Of a stretch of 64,000 bases of DNA, positions 62,691 to 64,000 are shown piece by piece. The stretch is from Asticcacaulis sp. (GTDB lineage Bacteria > Pseudomonadota > Alphaproteobacteria > Caulobacterales > Caulobacteraceae): positions 310,001 through 374,000 of the forward strand of contig JANQAC010000001.1 of the NCBI GenBank assembly GCA_024707255.1, written 5' to 3'. How positions within the stretch are numbered: position 1 is the first letter of the stretch; each line of letters begins with the position of its first letter. The notes beneath the pieces were generated by a model. It was not told the origin of the DNA. It ran no database searches and was given only the letters and a program-made list of their open reading frames with translations. The position numbers were made by a program, and so were the translations under genes.

Positions 62691-64000
62691 TTATTTAAAT
62701 TGGCTGTTGAATTGCAACTGTGCCAGGCGGGCATAAAGGCCGCCGCGGGATACCAGTTCATCGTGCGTGCCGACATCGACGACACGGCCGGCCTCCATCA
62801 CCACGATCCGGTCGGCCTTGAGCACTGTGGCCAAACGATGGGCGATCACCAGGGTGGTGCGCTCAGACATGGCTTCATTGAGCGCCATCTGCACCAGGCG
62901 CTCATTTTCGGCATCGAGCGCCGAAGTCGCCTCATCGAGCAGCAGAATCGGCGCCTGGCGCACAAGGGCACGGGCAATGCTCAGGCGCTGCTTCTGCCCG
63001 CCGGAGAGCGACTTGGCGCGCTCGCCCAGCGGCTGTTTGAAGCCTTCCGGCAGGGCCTCGATAAAGGCGCGGGCCTGGGCCTTGTCGGCGGCGATGCGGA
63101 TTTCGGTATCGCTGGCATTCTCACGTCCGAAACGGATATTGTCCTCCGCCGAGCCGGAGAACAGCGCCGTATCCTGCGCCACCAGCGACAGACGTTCACG
63201 GACCTCCCCGGGATCGGCAGAGCGGATATCGACGCCATCGATCTCGATGCGTCCGCTCGCATAGTCATAATAGCGCAGCAGAAGCTTGAAGACGGTCGAC
63301 TTGCCGGCGCCCGAAGGCCCGACCAGGGCTACGGTTTCGCCCGGCTGCACAATCAGCGAGAAGCCATCAAGCACCTTTTGACCCGGCCGCGAGGGATAGG
63401 CGAAATGGATATCCTGAAAACGTATCTCGCCCCGCGCCAGCGCCGGCAACGCTACCGGCGCTTCCGGCACGGTAATGGTCGGCCGCGATCCCAGAAGTTC
63501 ATCGATCCGCATCATGGCACCCGCCGCCTTCTGCACATCGCCCCAGGTCTCATTCAGATTGGCAACCGAACCGCCGGTCAGGATGGCCAGCATGACGAAC
63601 TGGACCAGGGTGCCGTTCGACATCCGGCCATGCAGCACATCCTGCGCGCCCAGCCACAGCACGAAGGCGATGCCGCCAAAGACCAGCGTGATCACCATGG
63701 CGGTCATGGTGGCGCGCGTGGCCATGCGCCCGACCGAGGTGCGGTAGGTTTCTTCTACTGCCTCATCGAAGCGCTTACGCGTAAAGGCCTCACGCACAAA
63801 GGCCTGAACCGTTTCCAGCGCATCCAGCGATTCGGAGGCGAACCCAACAGCACGGGCGAAGCGGTCCTGCGTCTCGCGCGTCGCCTTGCCGACCTGGCGG
63901 CCGAAGACGATCAGCGGCACCAGCACGAAGGGGAAGGTGCAGAAGACCATCAGGGTCAGTTTCGGACTTACAAAGCTCATCATCACCAGCCCGGCCAGGA
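62691..64000 (-). CDS. ABC exporter half-transporter (5' partial)
   Basis: At least 436 residues are in the window; the start lies beyond base 64000. A membrane region (last three or so helices, FGGIAFVLWLGAQDVLHGRM and LVQFVMLAILTGGSVANLNE) is followed by a nucleotide-binding domain: Walker A GPSGAGKST, signature LSGGQKQRLSIARAL, Walker B ILLLDEATSALD and H-loop VIAHRLATV. It fits MsbA/lipid or multidrug exporters; the substrate is unknown. Confidence 0.93.
   Translation of the reverse strand, partial: LAGLVMMSFVSPKLTLMVFCTFPFVLVPLIVFGRQVGKATRETQDRFARAVGFASESLDALETVQAFVREAFTRKRFDEAVEETYRTSVGRMATRATMTAMVITLVFGGIAFVLWLGAQDVLHGRMSNGTLVQFVMLAILTGGSVANLNETWGDVQKAAGAMMRIDELLGSRPTITVPEAPVALPALARGEIRFQDIHFAYPSRPGQKVLDGFSLIVQPGETVALVGPSGAGKSTVFKLLLRYYDYASGRIEIDGVDIRSADPGEVRERLSLVAQDTALFSGSAEDNIRFGRENASDTEIRIAADKAQARAFIEALPEGFKQPLGERAKSLSGGQKQRLSIARALVRQAPILLLDEATSALDAENERLVQMALNEAMSERTTLVIAHRLATVLKADRIVVMEAGRVVDVGTHDELVSRGGLYARLAQLQFNSQFK

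Overview
The window is a 64 kb chromosomal piece of a GC-rich alphaproteobacterium, most likely a member of the Caulobacterales (Caulobacteraceae; an Asticcacaulis-like organism is possible, but the genus is a guess). The reasons are single-copy homologues of the cell-cycle factors RcdA (DUF1465) and TrcR (DUF1013), the alphaproteobacterial small families DUF1192 and DUF3126, a direct-repeat LexA box of the GAAC-N7-GAAC type, and dispersed palindromic repeats of a kind common in this group. No rRNA, tRNA, CRISPR array, prophage or insertion sequence was seen. Genes at both window edges are cut.

Region 1 (1-2270): two adjacent paralogues with a short methyl-accepting-chemotaxis signalling segment placed in front of a Cache-like sensor domain. 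Region 2 (2381-17625): a polyamine (putrescine) uptake and catabolism locus. It holds a PotFGHI-type ABC importer, gamma-glutamylputrescine synthetase (PuuA), gamma-glutamyl-GABA hydrolase (PuuD), two aldehyde dehydrogenases, three class-III aminotransferases and a GntR/FCD regulator. A near-identical palindrome, TTGTGATCACAA, lies in front of every transcription unit of the locus and nowhere else that I found, which defines a local regulon. The flavin oxidase PuuB is not in the window.

Region 3 (17622-28509): housekeeping and accessory genes: membrane proteins, cysE, a NUDIX hydrolase, a nitroreductase, queF, a nitronate monooxygenase-like enzyme, a frameshifted metC-type lyase, a Y-family DNA polymerase with a LexA box, and an MFS exporter. 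Region 4 (28510-33121): rpmI-rplT-pheS-(small ORF)-pheT, with a structured leader. Region 5 (33286-44493): a DUF1800/DUF1501 pair, a flagellar-rod-like small protein, trcR, an S9 peptidase, a quinone oxidoreductase, DUF1192, rcdA and an M23 lipoprotein. Region 6 (44523-56167): an Xre regulator behind a large inverted repeat, a frameshifted hisN, a hydrolase, an exported methyltransferase-like protein, bfr/bfd iron-storage genes, thiE, metE under a cobalamin riboswitch plus an 18-bp palindrome, efp and suhB. Region 7 (56245-64000): two tandem SMP-30 paralogues, a LysR regulator, a frameshifted quinone oxidoreductase, an ArsR/SRPBCC pair, a TetR/SDR pair and a truncated ABC exporter.

Three genes (metC, hisN, qor-like) carry single-base frameshifts in GC-rich tracts. 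Together they look more like residual assembly indels than independent gene decay, but only reads can settle it. At least two families of dispersed inverted repeats sit between genes, one of them inside the polyamine operon. I found no wholly new multi-gene system. The best candidates for new biology are the palindrome-defined polyamine regulon, the structured leader of the Xre gene, the inverted MCP/Cache architecture, and two very small membrane-protein genes.
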